Shown here in pieces: positions 18,361 to 27,172 of a DNA stretch of 64,000 nucleotides (its first letter is position 1; each line of letters opens with the position of its first letter). Both the position numbers and the translations under genes were made by a program. The stretch is from the NCBI RefSeq assembly GCF_016653355.1, contig NZ_NHSK01000156.1, forward strand, positions 27,627 to 91,626. The letters run 5' to 3'. A model generated the notes under the pieces. That model was not told where the DNA came from and ran no database searches. It worked only from the letters and a program-made list of their open reading frames with translations. The DNA comes from Rhodoplanes elegans (GTDB taxonomy: Bacteria > Pseudomonadota > Alphaproteobacteria > Rhizobiales > Xanthobacteraceae).

Positions 18361-18888
18361 CTACTTCGCCTTCACTTCAACCGTTGCGTCAGCCAGTCGC
18401 TGATACAGATTTCGGCGGCGGATGATTGGCCACCAGTCGTATAAAAACGTCTCGATCGGCTTCCAATTGGCGACCCAGCCAAAAATGATGAGACTCTCCT
18501 CGAAAACGCGGTTAAGTGGCGGTGGAGCCGTGGCGTGGATAGCCTGACTTGCAACGATGGCAGCCGCTAGCACAGACAAGCCGACTGCAAGGGAACGCCA
18601 TCCGATCCGAAACGTCTCTCGAAGATCGAAGGATGCCTGCTCGACACGGTGAGTGAAATGTTGCCTTATTCCGGCAGGCACTTCTTGCGCATATGGCTGC
18701 GTGAGTTGCGACTCGGAAAGATAGACCACGAGATGGATGGGCTGATTTCTCGGCAACTCACGTGCCCAATTGATAATGAATTCTTCTGCGTCCCGGTCTA
18801 GGTCTCGCTCGCGAAACGGATAGGGATCGAGGGTATGAAAGAGTTGCGACATATCCTCGATGCGAACCTCGATCGTGTCGTCCGGCAT
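18361..18888 (-). CDS. hypothetical membrane protein of the stress island
   Basis: 175 residues. The N-terminal 90 residues are soluble and acidic (IEVRIEDMSQLFHTLDPYPF, AEEFIINWARELP), followed by a basic juxtamembrane helix and a membrane segment (LAVGLSVLAAAIVASQAI). A second hydrophobic stretch (ESLIIFGWVANW) and an arginine-rich end follow. It starts 1 bp after the DUF5335-like gene's stop, so the two are translationally coupled. I do not recognise the family. Confidence 0.7.
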   Translation of the reverse strand: MPDDTIEVRIEDMSQLFHTLDPYPFRERDLDRDAEEFIINWARELPRNQPIHLVVYLSESQLTQPYAQEVPAGIRQHFTHRVEQASFDLRETFRIGWRSLAVGLSVLAAAIVASQAIHATAPPPLNRVFEESLIIFGWVANWKPIETFLYDWWPIIRRRNLYQRLADATVEVKAK

Positions 18889-18889
18889 C

Positions 18890-19231
18890 TCACCGTTCCG
18901 GCGGTGGCAGCATCAGCGGATCCATCAGTTTGACGATTTGCTTTCGGCTCTCTCCATCGACGATCTCCAAGCTCGAAAAGCCGGCCGCGTCCTCGTCCGC
19001 AGCCAAGCTCCGGGGCTTATGGATGATGTGATCGAGGTTTTCGAGAGCCACCTCGATGATATCGTCCTTCGGATCATAAGTGACGCCAAAGATGGGAACT
19101 TGCTTGGCAGCGATTTGGTCTCCTATAGGCAGGGCAGCGACCTCAATCTGAGCCCGCTTGCCTTCCAGGCCCTTGGAGATTCGATCGCAGTATGATTTCC
19201 ATTCGCTCTTTTGGAGTTGGCGGATAGGCAT
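18890..19231 (-). CDS. DUF5335-like small protein
   Basis: 113 residues from ATG 19231 with GGAG-like spacing. The layout 'RxLxxSEWxxYCDRISKGLEGKRAQIEV' followed by LPIGDQIAAKQVPIFGVTYDPKDDIIEVALENLDHII matches what I recall of DUF5335 proteins, which often lie beside stress genes. No catalytic residues are known. It is coupled to the membrane protein downstream at 18361. Confidence 0.65.
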   Translation of the reverse strand: MPIRQLQKSEWKSYCDRISKGLEGKRAQIEVAALPIGDQIAAKQVPIFGVTYDPKDDIIEVALENLDHIIHKPRSLAADEDAAGFSSLEIVDGESRKQIVKLMDPLMLPPPER

Positions 19232-19279
19232 TGTTTCAAGCTCCTCGTTGAGTGCACTTGTTGAATTCTAAAACCAGAC

Positions 19280-20599
19280 TCAGAGACCTTCAGGCGCGCC
19301 CGCAATAGCAAAAGTCAGAACGTCGGTCGAAAATGTCGTCTTTGCGGTATGTCTAACCAAATCCGGCTCGATCGATTCGATCCTATTCCGCCATTGTTGA
19401 ATGTAGTCGATACCTTGCGCCATGCGTTGTACAGCAAGAAGTTTTGCGGAAATGGCCGAAGTGCCATCCATCGATACGGGCAACATGTCCTTGAGATAGG
19501 ACTTTGCCGCTGCGATTTCTTCATCTGAAATATCTCCTTGAGCCGCACGGCGCCACACCGCCTGAACTGTTTCGATGGCGGTTTTTGCCTTGGCGTTTTC
19601 GGTCGCAAACCGACCGATGAGAAGATCGGCTTGCAAAAGCGTCTCCGCGGCCGTGCGAATTGAGTACACGAGCCCCTTCCGCTCTCGCAGTTCGACGAAC
19701 AGGCGCGACGTCAGCGTGCCACCTCCCAAGATATGATTAAGCACAAGCAATGGAAAATACTCCGTCGACGTTGGAGAGGCGCCCGGGTGACCGAAAACGC
19801 ATGCGGATTGCGGGAAAGGCAAACGGACAGCGACCGGCGAAAATATTTGATATTCGGCCTTCGCGAGAGCGCTTATTCCTTGTTTCTTCGACGCATTTTG
19901 GAAACCGCGATCAAGCAAGTCCGCCAACTCGGCGGCACTCACGTCGCCTGCCGCTGCCACAACGAGTTTTGCATTCGACAACCGAGACTGAAAGTGTCGC
20001 AAATCAGACGCCATAATGCGCCCATTCGCTTCACGGGAGCCAAGCGGAGGATTTCTGTAGGGATGATCCGGGAAGGCAGCCTTCCACCACGCAAGCGAAG
20101 CCGCATAGGCTGGATCATTGTCGAGGCGCGCGAGTTCAGCGTCCCGCTTGATCCTAATCCGTTCAATGGCGTCGAGATCGAAGCGCGGTTGCGATAGAGC
20201 CAACCGTAGCAGATCGAATGCACGGTTTCGATGCTCGCGCGTGACCTCAAGACGCCCGACGAGGGCATCTCTGTCCGCGGCAAAGGTTAGCGTGGCTCCA
20301 ATATCGGCGAGCTGTTCCTGAAAAGTCGTAGCGTCAAATTTACCGGCACCCTCCAGAAACATTTGAGCGGCGAAATTTGCGAGTCCTTGCTTATCGTCAG
20401 GATCAGAAGCAGAGCCAACTCCAACCAAGGCAAAGTCGACGACAATGATGGGGAGGTGATGAGATTCTGCTAGCCAAGCCAAGGCTCCAGAAGAGCTGGT
20501 AACAGTCCGAATATCTAATGGAAATGCGTGGTGGGTTTGCATAAACATAAAAGCCGTCACCCATAGAATTTTGAAGGCAATTTTTACCCGAGCAGACAT
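19280..20599 (-). CDS. M16-family peptidase subunit lacking the zinc motif
   Basis: 439 residues with an N-terminal signal-like hydrophobic segment (ILWVTAFMFMQTHHAFPLDI). The M16 fold is recognisable from GVGSASDPDDKQGLANFAAQMFLEG, which aligns with the zinc-binding helix but lacks the HxxEH. The C-terminal half LLVLNHILGGGTLTSRLFVELRERKGLVYSI is conserved in the non-catalytic partner of two-subunit M16 proteases. It follows the catalytic partner by 4 bp. Together they likely form a periplasmic heterodimer like the mitochondrial processing peptidase pair. Confidence 0.85.
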   Translation of the reverse strand: MSARVKIAFKILWVTAFMFMQTHHAFPLDIRTVTSSSGALAWLAESHHLPIIVVDFALVGVGSASDPDDKQGLANFAAQMFLEGAGKFDATTFQEQLADIGATLTFAADRDALVGRLEVTREHRNRAFDLLRLALSQPRFDLDAIERIRIKRDAELARLDNDPAYAASLAWWKAAFPDHPYRNPPLGSREANGRIMASDLRHFQSRLSNAKLVVAAAGDVSAAELADLLDRGFQNASKKQGISALAKAEYQIFSPVAVRLPFPQSACVFGHPGASPTSTEYFPLLVLNHILGGGTLTSRLFVELRERKGLVYSIRTAAETLLQADLLIGRFATENAKAKTAIETVQAVWRRAAQGDISDEEIAAAKSYLKDMLPVSMDGTSAISAKLLAVQRMAQGIDYIQQWRNRIESIEPDLVRHTAKTTFSTDVLTFAIAGAPEGL

Positions 20600-20603
20600 G
20601 TTT

Positions 20604-22025
20604 TTACCTGTCGACCAACAGCAACGATGTTACCGACCGCGTCGGCTGGAAGAGATCGCGGGCCGCCACCGCGATGTCGTCAGGGGTCACGGCGGAAATC
20701 AAATCTTGCCGTCGCTCAATGTCGGGCAGAGCAGCCCCGGTCGCCAGCGCAGCGCCAACCGCAAGTGCAGCTTTGTAGGTCCCATCGCGGGCTTGCAGGT
20801 CGGCCATAATGAGCTTCTGTCTTGCGCGCGTCAGATCGGCAGGATTGTTTGAAATAGTTTTCGCCAAGGCATTGAGCTCCTCGTCGATCGCGCGCTCCAA
20901 GTCCTCCAAAGCAACTCCAGGTTTGGGGATGGCATTGATCGCGAACATTGTTTCATCAATCGCGGCGGGGTCGTAGCTCGCGGACACGTCGGCCGCCAAT
21001 CTGCGCTCCATCACCAGGCGACGATGAAGAATGCCGGTTGGTCCACCGCCAAGCAGTTCGGCCAGAATCTCTATTGCAATTGTCTTGGGTCGATCTGCAG
21101 TCCCATGGGAAGGCGCCAAATACAGGCGGAGCCAAAGGGGCCGGCCGACCCGCGGATCCTTCATAACGATGCGCCGCTCCGCAAGCGAGGGCGGTTCGGT
21201 GGCGCGTTTACGCGTTACGGCGTAAGCAGCCAGCTTCCCGTAATGCTTGGTCGCAAGATGCCTGAGCTGCTCGAAATCGATGTCGCCGGAAATTACCAAA
21301 AGCGCATTACTGGGGGTATACCATCGACGATAGAAAGAAAGTGCGTCTTCTTGAGTCCAAGAGCGAATTTCGTGCATCCAGCCAATGACGGGAATTCCAT
21401 AGCGATGGTTGAGAAAAAGCGACGCAAGTGCTTGTTCGAGAAGCAATGCTTCCGGATTGTTGTCTGTACGCAAGCGCCGTTCTTCGACAATCACCTCTCG
21501 CTCGACAGCGACTTGTTGCGGAGTGAGCGCGAGATTGACCATGCGGTCGGCCTCAAGCTCCATGATTCTCTCAAGGTGGGCAGAGCCTACGGTCGCGTAG
21601 TAGGCGGTAAAGTCATAAGATGTGAATGCGTTGAGCTCGCCTCCAACGTCGCCAATGAAGCGGGCATAAGAGTCGCCCGGATTGGTCGGCGTTCCCTTGA
21701 ACATCAAATGCTCGAAAAAGTGGGCGAGACCCGATTTTCCCGGCTCTTCGTCGGCTGAGCCCACGCGGTACCAAAGCATGTGAGTGACGATCGGCAGACG
21801 GCGATCAGGCACATAGATGACCTTCATCCCGTTCGCCAGTTCGAAAATCTGGGAATTTAGCGATCCTGCTTGAGCGACTGTCAGCAAGCTGCTCATTGCC
21901 GCAACGCCGATTGTCAATGCCCAAGTCCAAGCGATAGCTGTGAACGACAACCTCGCACGAAGCGCAACGGTAGCGCCCCAGCCTCTCGCCAATGAACTCC
22001 AAGAGGACATGGACGATGAACTCAA
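20604..22025 (-). CDS. M16-family zinc peptidase, catalytic subunit
   Basis: 473 residues from a TTG at 22025; an ATG at 22010 is an alternative start. A hydrophobic segment near residues 27-50 fits an export signal. The inverted zinc motif is present as LAHFFEHLMFKGT (HxxEH), with the downstream glutamate in MELEADRMVNL. The LGGGPTGILHRRLVMERRLA segment lies in the second half. It lies between degP and the inactive M16 partner, giving a three-gene periplasmic protease cluster. Substrate unknown. Confidence 0.88.
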   Translation of the reverse strand: MSSSSMSSWSSLARGWGATVALRARLSFTAIAWTWALTIGVAAMSSLLTVAQAGSLNSQIFELANGMKVIYVPDRRLPIVTHMLWYRVGSADEEPGKSGLAHFFEHLMFKGTPTNPGDSYARFIGDVGGELNAFTSYDFTAYYATVGSAHLERIMELEADRMVNLALTPQQVAVEREVIVEERRLRTDNNPEALLLEQALASLFLNHRYGIPVIGWMHEIRSWTQEDALSFYRRWYTPSNALLVISGDIDFEQLRHLATKHYGKLAAYAVTRKRATEPPSLAERRIVMKDPRVGRPLWLRLYLAPSHGTADRPKTIAIEILAELLGGGPTGILHRRLVMERRLAADVSASYDPAAIDETMFAINAIPKPGVALEDLERAIDEELNALAKTISNNPADLTRARQKLIMADLQARDGTYKAALAVGAALATGAALPDIERRQDLISAVTPDDIAVAARDLFQPTRSVTSLLLVDR

Positions 22026-22026
22026 C

Positions 22027-23415
22027 TTATGTGATCAAGATAAAGAGTGACATGTCTTCGCGCAGCACGTCGAGCGCGGCGACGCGGCCTGCCTCCTGCA
22101 GTGCTGCCTGGAACTCCGCAACATTACGCACGGGCTTACGGTTGACGGCGACAATGACGTCGCCGGCGCGCAAGCCACGTGCCGCTGCCGGGCTGCCGGC
22201 TTCGACTTCTGCCACAACAACGCCTTGGACCTTGCCGTACATGGGCATGCCCGGACCGATTTCGCGCACGGTCGCGCCACGCAACCGCGGGATGACTGCA
22301 CCCTTGTCGGTTTGCAATGCGGCCGTTTGAGGAGAGGCTGAGCTCCGCTCGACGCGCGCGCGTAGCCGCCGCTCCGCGCCGTTTCGCAGGATCGTCAACT
22401 CAACATCCTCACCGACCCGGGTCAATCCAATGCGGTTGCGCAGATCGGATGCCCCGCGCACCGGCCGCCCGCCGAGGGCGGTCACGACATCTCCTGCCTT
22501 TATGCCGGCCTTGTCGGCCGCCGACCCGGGCTCGACCTGCACCACGACGGCACCTTCGCTTGTCCTGGATATATCCATCGCTTTCGCAATATCGGGAGTG
22601 AGGTCCTGCACCACGAAACCGAGCCGGCCGCGCTGAACTTCGCCGTAGCGAATGAGCTGATCCATGACGGAGCGAGCCATGTTGCTCGATACCGCAAAGC
22701 CGATCCCGACATTTCCGCCGGAGGGTGCAACAATGGCCGTATTGATCCCGATCAGTTCGCCACTGAGGGACACCAGGGCCCCACCGGAATTGCCCGGATT
22801 GATCGAGGCGTCGGTCTGGATGAAGTCCTCGTAGCCTTCGGCATTGATGCCGCTGCGCCCAAGTGCGCTCACAATGCCCATCGTCACGGTCTGCCCGAGG
22901 CCAAACGGATTGCCGATGGCAAGAGCATAATCACCGACGCGCACCTTATCCGAGTCGGCAAGCGGAAGCTGCGTCAGGCGATCGGCTTCGATTTGCACCA
23001 GGGCGATGTCGGTTGCAGAATCGCTGCCGATGAGCTTTGCCTTGAATTGTCGGCGGTCGCGTAGCGTGACGACGATCTCGGTCGCCTTGTCGACGACATG
23101 ATGATTGGTGATCACGTAACCTTTGCCGGCGTCGATGATAACACCCGAACCCGCGCTCATCTGCGGGGGAATTTTGTCGGGGTCCGGGAGCTCAAAGAAT
23201 CGGCGAAAAAACGGATCCCGGAGCAGTGGATTATCCTGCACCGGCGATCGCGACAGCACGGAAATATTAACTACCGCGGGCGCCACTTTTTCGACCAGCG
23301 GAGCGAGGGTTGGCTGCGACGGAATGAGTGCTGCCTGTTGCGCGACTGCGGGAGCGCTCCCGATCACGGCGGCAAAGCACAGGGTCAGAAGGACAGTTCG
23401 CACGTGCATTCTCAT
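22027..23415 (-). CDS. DegP/HtrA-type periplasmic serine protease
   Basis: 462 residues from ATG 23415, which has GAAGGTGG upstream; ATG 23430 is an alternative. The same frame stays open back to 23928, but that part is the shadow of an Hsp20 gene. The signal peptide ends near PAVAQQ. The catalytic triad is complete: His in YVITNHHVV, Asp in SDSATDIALV and Ser in INPGNSGGAL (near 208). Two PDZ domains follow (LGFVVQDLTPDIAKAM and MPMYGKVQGVVVAEVEAGSP). It degrades or refolds misfolded envelope proteins. A DegP homologue is also a standard member of heat-resistance loci. Confidence 0.93.
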   Translation of the reverse strand: MRMHVRTVLLTLCFAAVIGSAPAVAQQAALIPSQPTLAPLVEKVAPAVVNISVLSRSPVQDNPLLRDPFFRRFFELPDPDKIPPQMSAGSGVIIDAGKGYVITNHHVVDKATEIVVTLRDRRQFKAKLIGSDSATDIALVQIEADRLTQLPLADSDKVRVGDYALAIGNPFGLGQTVTMGIVSALGRSGINAEGYEDFIQTDASINPGNSGGALVSLSGELIGINTAIVAPSGGNVGIGFAVSSNMARSVMDQLIRYGEVQRGRLGFVVQDLTPDIAKAMDISRTSEGAVVVQVEPGSAADKAGIKAGDVVTALGGRPVRGASDLRNRIGLTRVGEDVELTILRNGAERRLRARVERSSASPQTAALQTDKGAVIPRLRGATVREIGPGMPMYGKVQGVVVAEVEAGSPAAARGLRAGDVIVAVNRKPVRNVAEFQAALQEAGRVAALDVLREDMSLFILIT

Positions 23416-23444
23416 CGTAGCCACCTTCATTGAGGGCTTCTGGA

Positions 23445-23951
23445 TCAAGCGCGCCGCACAGTAATCCGCTTTGTGGTGGCCGCTGCTTCCGGCTTTTTTG
23501 CAAGCTTGACGGTCAAGACACCATTCTTGAACGTGGCGTTGGCGGAGTCGAGATCGACGGTATCGGGAAGCGGGATGACGCGTTCGACTGAGCCAAAGGT
23601 CCGTTCCTGGAGATAATAGTCCTTCTCCTTTTTCTCGATCTCCGATTTTTTCTCGCCGCGAATGGTCAGTACGCCTTCGGCAAGACTGACGTCGATGTCT
23701 TTCTCGTCCATGCCGGGCAGTTCCGCCGTGACCTCGATTTCTTTGTCGGTTTCCGAAAGATCTACGCTCGGCATGGAGACCGACCATGCGGAAGATGTTG
23801 AGGGCCAGGGCAGATCGAAGCCGCGCCAGAAATTGTCGAACGCGCGGTTGATGTCGCTCTGCAGCGAACGGAGCGGCTCGCCTTGCTGCTCGCGCCGCAC
23901 CGGCACCTGCCGCTTGCCCCAATTCCATGGGATAAGATCGCGAATCTTCAT
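23445..23951 (-). CDS. Hsp20 small heat-shock protein (1)
   Basis: 168 residues. The alpha-crystallin domain runs from about residue 60: MPSVDLSETDKEIEVTAELPGMDEKDIDV, GVLTIRGEKKSE and the closing A-x-x-x-N-G-V-L motif ATFKNGVLTVKLAKKP. It binds unfolding proteins without ATP and passes them to DnaK/ClpB. It is the third gene of a cluster of three hsp20 genes transcribed leftwards towards degP. The clear differences from its two neighbours suggest old paralogues rather than a recent duplication. Confidence 0.93.
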   Translation of the reverse strand: MKIRDLIPWNWGKRQVPVRREQQGEPLRSLQSDINRAFDNFWRGFDLPWPSTSSAWSVSMPSVDLSETDKEIEVTAELPGMDEKDIDVSLAEGVLTIRGEKKSEIEKKEKDYYLQERTFGSVERVIPLPDTVDLDSANATFKNGVLTVKLAKKPEAAATTKRITVRRA

Positions 23952-23971
23952 CTTAGTCCTCCTCCGAGCGG

Positions 23972-24355
23972 CTATGCGGCGCGCACGTTGATCTTCTTGG
24001 CCGGCGATGGCGTGGTCTTCGGCAGGGTCAGCCGCAATACGCCGTCCTTGAATTCGGCATCGATGCGGTCTCCATCGACAAGTTCGGACAGCGTGAATAC
24101 ACGCTCGTAGTTGCCGTCCTCATATTCCGCATGGACCAGCGTATATCCTTGAGGAGCGAACGGCTTGGCGCTGGCGGCGATGGTCAACGTTCGCTTGTCC
24201 AGCGTGACGTTGAGACTCTGTGGGTCGGCCCCCGGCATTTCCAGCAGCATGACCACCGCATCCTTGGTCTCGTAGATGTCGGCCGGCGGGAGGAATGTCG
24301 GAGCTTGGCTTACAGTTTCGGTTTGCGCTGTTGCGGCTGATGAGTTGTCGGTCAT
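23972..24355 (-). CDS. Hsp20 small heat-shock protein (2)
   Basis: 127 residues from ATG 24355 with GGAG upstream. A GTG at 24376, overlapping the stop of the gene before by 4 bp, is an alternative start. The alpha-crystallin domain is present (PPADIYETKDAVVMLLEMPG, then AEFKDGVLRLTLPK). It is shorter than its neighbours and has a short N-terminal arm rich in Ser/Thr/Gln, which usually means smaller oligomers. It resembles the short HspA/IbpA-like proteins often paired with a longer Hsp20. Confidence 0.92.
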   Translation of the reverse strand: MTDNSSAATAQTETVSQAPTFLPPADIYETKDAVVMLLEMPGADPQSLNVTLDKRTLTIAASAKPFAPQGYTLVHAEYEDGNYERVFTLSELVDGDRIDAEFKDGVLRLTLPKTTPSPAKKINVRAA

Positions 24356-24372
24356 GGAGAAACTCCGCTCGT

Positions 24373-24813
24373 TCACGCCGGGTTGATCTTAATCTGGCGG
24401 GGCTTGTCGGCAGGCGGTCGCGGCAGTTCGAGAATGAGCACGCCACGCTCAAAGCGAGCTGAGGCCTTCTCGGAGTCCACGCGGAAGGGAAGAACAAGCG
24501 TCCGGGCAAAAGAGCCGGTCGCGCGCTCCTCGCGGTGTACCGTCGCGTCCTTGCCAGGCGCCGCGGGCTCGCGCTTCCCGCGCAGCGTCACCGTATCCTG
24601 GTGCACCGTGATGTCGATCTGGTCGGGTGCAACACCCGGAACTTCAGCAGTGATGATGGCGCCGTCCGCCCCCGCCCAGACGTTGACGGGCGGGTACTCT
24701 GCCGGGACGGCCAATCTGAAGCCGCCGAATGCCCGGTTCATTTCTTCCTGAAGTCGGCGCATGTCGCGCGCAACCTCCGGCCATCGGCCGCCGAGCGCTA
24801 GATCAGTTAGCAT
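24373..24813 (-). CDS. Hsp20 small heat-shock protein (3), first gene of leftward operon
   Basis: 146 residues. The N-terminal arm RRLQEEMNRAFGGF is followed by the alpha-crystallin domain (PPVNVWAGADGAIITAEVPG, ARFERGVLILELPRP). It heads the leftward run of hsp20 x3, degP, M16 x2 and two small genes. A perfect TTGA-N6-TCAA palindrome at 24904-24917 lies 90 bp upstream of its start. Confidence 0.93.
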   Translation of the reverse strand: MLTDLALGGRWPEVARDMRRLQEEMNRAFGGFRLAVPAEYPPVNVWAGADGAIITAEVPGVAPDQIDITVHQDTVTLRGKREPAAPGKDATVHREERATGSFARTLVLPFRVDSEKASARFERGVLILELPRPPADKPRQIKINPA

Positions 24814-25112
24814 GCCAAAGCTCCCTTTATCCGTTCAGATCAACCAATAGCGCCATCAGGCATCGGCGCCTTGACATCAATGCTGCATTTCCATGGCTCA
24901 GCATTGACGATCGTCAATGTGGCCTACGGAGCCAGATGCAATCAATCGTCACAGGTGAAGCGTATCAGGCTTGCATGCAAGGGCATCAGGCGGGCCTGCA
25001 TATTGGGTCACTGCGCCAAGTCCGAGGGCGATGCGGCTCACGATGCGTAGCAGCGGTCAAGTCGAACAGCTATTAATGACGCTATTCGGCAAGTTGATGG
25101 AAGGGGCCTATC
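24814..25112. promoter_or_regulatory. divergent control region between the two stress operons
   Basis: 299 bases between the leftward hsp20 operon and the rightward hdeD operon, with no gene. It contains the Fnr/FixK-like box at 24904-24917. A TTGA-CA-TCAA inverted repeat at about 24871-24880 has the wrong spacing for such a box. Confidence 0.6.
24904..24917. promoter_or_regulatory. Fnr/FixK-type box upstream of hsp20 (3)
   Basis: TTGA-CGATCG-TCAA, part of an 18-bp perfect palindrome CATTGACGATCGTCAATG. It sits 90 bp from the hsp20 start and 195 bp from the hdeD start. Confidence 0.7.
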
Positions 25113-25727
25113 ATGAGCTACCAGAGTTTTGCAGAAAAAGACGTCAGCTATGATGATTCTGGCCGTCGCCTGTTGTGCTCGTTGAGCACCAATTGGTGGA
25201 CATTTGTAATTCGCGGCGTGTTGGCATTGCTTCTCTCTGCCCTGGCATTCTGGATGCCAACGCAGGCGTTGCTGGCATTTACGCTCGTTTTTGGTGCTTT
25301 CTCGTTTGCCGACGGGGTGTTGGTTTTGATCGCGGCAGTGTACAATATCCGCAAAGGCGAGCGCTGGGGATGGCTTGCCTTCAGCGGCATCCTGGGCGTT
25401 CTAACTGGCATTGTGGTGATCGTCTGGCCGCTTACGGCTACGTTGGCGCTCGCGTCGTTTTTATGGGCGAGCATTGCGGTCTGGTCGATCTTTACCGGCG
25501 CCTTTGAAATTATTGCCGCCATACGCCTTCGTCATGAAATTAGGGGCGAAATCTGGCTGATTCTCAGCGGAGCGATTTCAGTGGTCCTAGGAGGGATTGT
25601 TGTCTGGCTATTCCTGACCAGACCTATTGAAACCTTTGTAGCCGCCGGTTGGCTCTTGGCGACCTACGCCTTGTTTTCTGGCATCATTCTCACGATCCTA
25701 GGGCTGAGGCTGCGCCGACTGCGCTGA
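25113..25727 (+). CDS. hdeD: HdeD-family acid-resistance membrane protein
   Basis: 204 residues with six hydrophobic segments in three hairpins, the DUF308/HdeD pattern: WWTFVIRGVLALLLSALAFW, then ALLAFTLVFGAFSFADGVL, WGWLAFSGILGVLTGIVVIVWP, a segment ending in FTGAFEIIAAIRLR, WLILSGAISVVLGGIVVWLF and a last one. HdeD is an inner-membrane protein linked to acid and stress resistance and is a regular member of heat-resistance loci. It is the first gene of the rightward operon. Confidence 0.88.
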   Translation: MSYQSFAEKDVSYDDSGRRLLCSLSTNWWTFVIRGVLALLLSALAFWMPTQALLAFTLVFGAFSFADGVLVLIAAVYNIRKGERWGWLAFSGILGVLTGIVVIVWPLTATLALASFLWASIAVWSIFTGAFEIIAAIRLRHEIRGEIWLILSGAISVVLGGIVVWLFLTRPIETFVAAGWLLATYALFSGIILTILGLRLRRLR

Positions 25728-25876
25728 TGGATTAGGTCGAGCCCCCGGATCGCCGAGTGGGCCGCTCGTCTGGCGGCTTTGCGTCGAGCCCCCAACCGTA
25801 GCAGAATTGGCGTGTGCGCATCGGCCCGGTAGACCGCGGGCCGGTCAGGGAAAACCAATGGTTCGGGGAGCCTTGC

Positions 25877-26788
25877 TTGAACGAAGACCCCTACAGCGTG
25901 CTCGGCGTCAAGAAGGACGCGAGCCAGGACGATATCCAGAAAGCCTACCGCAAGCTTGCCAAGAAGCTGCACCCCGACCTCAATCCCGGCAACAAGCAGG
26001 CCGAGGATCGGTTCAAGGCGGTTTCCGCCGCCTACGACCTCCTGAGCGATCCCGAGAAGCGTGCCCGTTTCGACCGCGGCGAGATCGATGCCTCGGGCCA
26101 GGAGCGGCCGCGGCAGCGCTACTATCGGGATTTCGCCGGCGGGGCGGCCGGTGACCATCCTTATGCATCTTCGGAGGGATTCTCCGATTTCAGCGACGAG
26201 GGCGATCTGTTTTCCAGCCTGTTCGGCCGGGGTGGCCGGATGAACCTGAAGATGCGCGGGCAGGACGTGCATTACCGCCTGCCCGTTGAGTTCCTAGAGG
26301 CGGTCAATGGTGCGAAGCGCCGCATCACGCTCTCCGACGGTTCAACCATCGATATTACCGTGCCGCCTGGCGCGCACGACGGCCAACTTTTGCGGCTTGC
26401 CGGAAAGGGGGGCGCGGGTATCGGCGGCGGCCCTACCGGTGACGCCTTCATTGAAATTGTTGTGAAGCCACATCCGCTGTTCACGCGCAAAGGTGACGAT
26501 ATTCATCTGGAACTGCCGGTGTCCATCACCGAAGCTGTACTGGGCGGTAAGATTTCGGTTCCTACCCCGACCGGGGCGGTCACGATGAACGTCCCCAAGG
26601 GCTCCAATACAGGCACAGTCCTGCGCCTGCGCGGCAAAGGTGTCGCTCGCGCGGATGGAACGCGGGGGGATGAATACGTCAAATTGAGGGTCGTTCTGCC
26701 GGACAAGCCGGACCCGGAGCTGGAAAAATTCGTCCAGAACTGGACGGCCGGCAAAGCCCACGATCCGCGCCGCGGCATGGAGGCGTAG
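25877..26788 (+). CDS. DnaJ-type co-chaperone without zinc finger (CbpA-like)
   Basis: About 303 residues from a TTG at 25877 with GGGGAG upstream; the longer frame from GTG 25814 adds 21 non-conserved residues. The J domain is complete with HPD ([22 protein letters not shown]). A Gly/Phe-type linker follows, then the two C-terminal beta domains ([40 protein letters not shown]). The four CxxCxGxG zinc repeats of classical DnaJ are absent, as in CbpA. It stimulates a DnaK ATPase, plausibly the island DnaK at 39708. The CbpM gene follows immediately. Confidence 0.9.
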   Translation: MNEDPYSVLGVKKDASQDDIQKAYRKLAKKLHPDLNPGNKQAEDRFKAVSAAYDLLSDPEKRARFDRGEIDASGQERPRQRYYRDFAGGAAGDHPYASSEGFSDFSDEGDLFSSLFGRGGRMNLKMRGQDVHYRLPVEFLEAVNGAKRRITLSDGSTIDITVPPGAHDGQLLRLAGKGGAGIGGGPTGDAFIEIVVKPHPLFTRKGDDIHLELPVSITEAVLGGKISVPTPTGAVTMNVPKGSNTGTVLRLRGKGVARADGTRGDEYVKLRVVLPDKPDPELEKFVQNWTAGKAHDPRRGMEA

Positions 26789-27139
26789 ATGCTCGACATC
26801 CACGAATTCGTTCTCCGCGTGCGCATCGCTTCCGACATCGTGGAGACCTGGGTCGAGGAAGGATGGCTACGCCCGCAACGTACCGATAAAGGGCTGGCCT
26901 TTACGGAAATGGATGTTTCTCGCGCGCAATTGATCCGCGATCTGCGCGAGGACCTGGGGGTCAATCAAGAGGGCGTCGCCATTATTCTTGACCTCATCGA
27001 CCAGATGCATGGTCTGAGAAAGACGCTTCGCGAATTGTGCGAAGCCGTTGGTGGTCAGCCGACCGATCTGCAGCAGCAAATCCTTGCCGATATGCGCAGT
27101 CGGCGGCCGATTCCAATGAAAGGTCCAGAAAGCCCATGA
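26789..27139 (+). CDS. CbpM-like chaperone modulator
   Basis: 116 residues; its ATG directly follows the TAG of the DnaJ gene. It has the MerR-like fold with the EEGWLRPQR turn and DVSRAQLIRDLREDLGVNQEGVAIILDLIDQMHGLR. CbpM binds the J domain of CbpA and inhibits it, so pairing with the upstream gene is the expected arrangement. Confidence 0.87.
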   Translation: MLDIHEFVLRVRIASDIVETWVEEGWLRPQRTDKGLAFTEMDVSRAQLIRDLREDLGVNQEGVAIILDLIDQMHGLRKTLRELCEAVGGQPTDLQQQILADMRSRRPIPMKGPESP

Positions 27140-27172
27140 CGATGCTCGATTCATCACTGCTGGAGAGGCGCC

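Noticed and set aside
23416..23928. N-terminal extension of DegP
   Set aside because: The extra 170 residues overlap the Hsp20 gene in another frame and precede a normal signal peptide; GAAGGTGG supports the start at 23415.
24871..24880. TTGA-CA-TCAA as another Fnr-type box
   Set aside because: The half-sites are only 2 bp apart instead of 6, so it cannot bind a Crp/Fnr dimer in the usual way.
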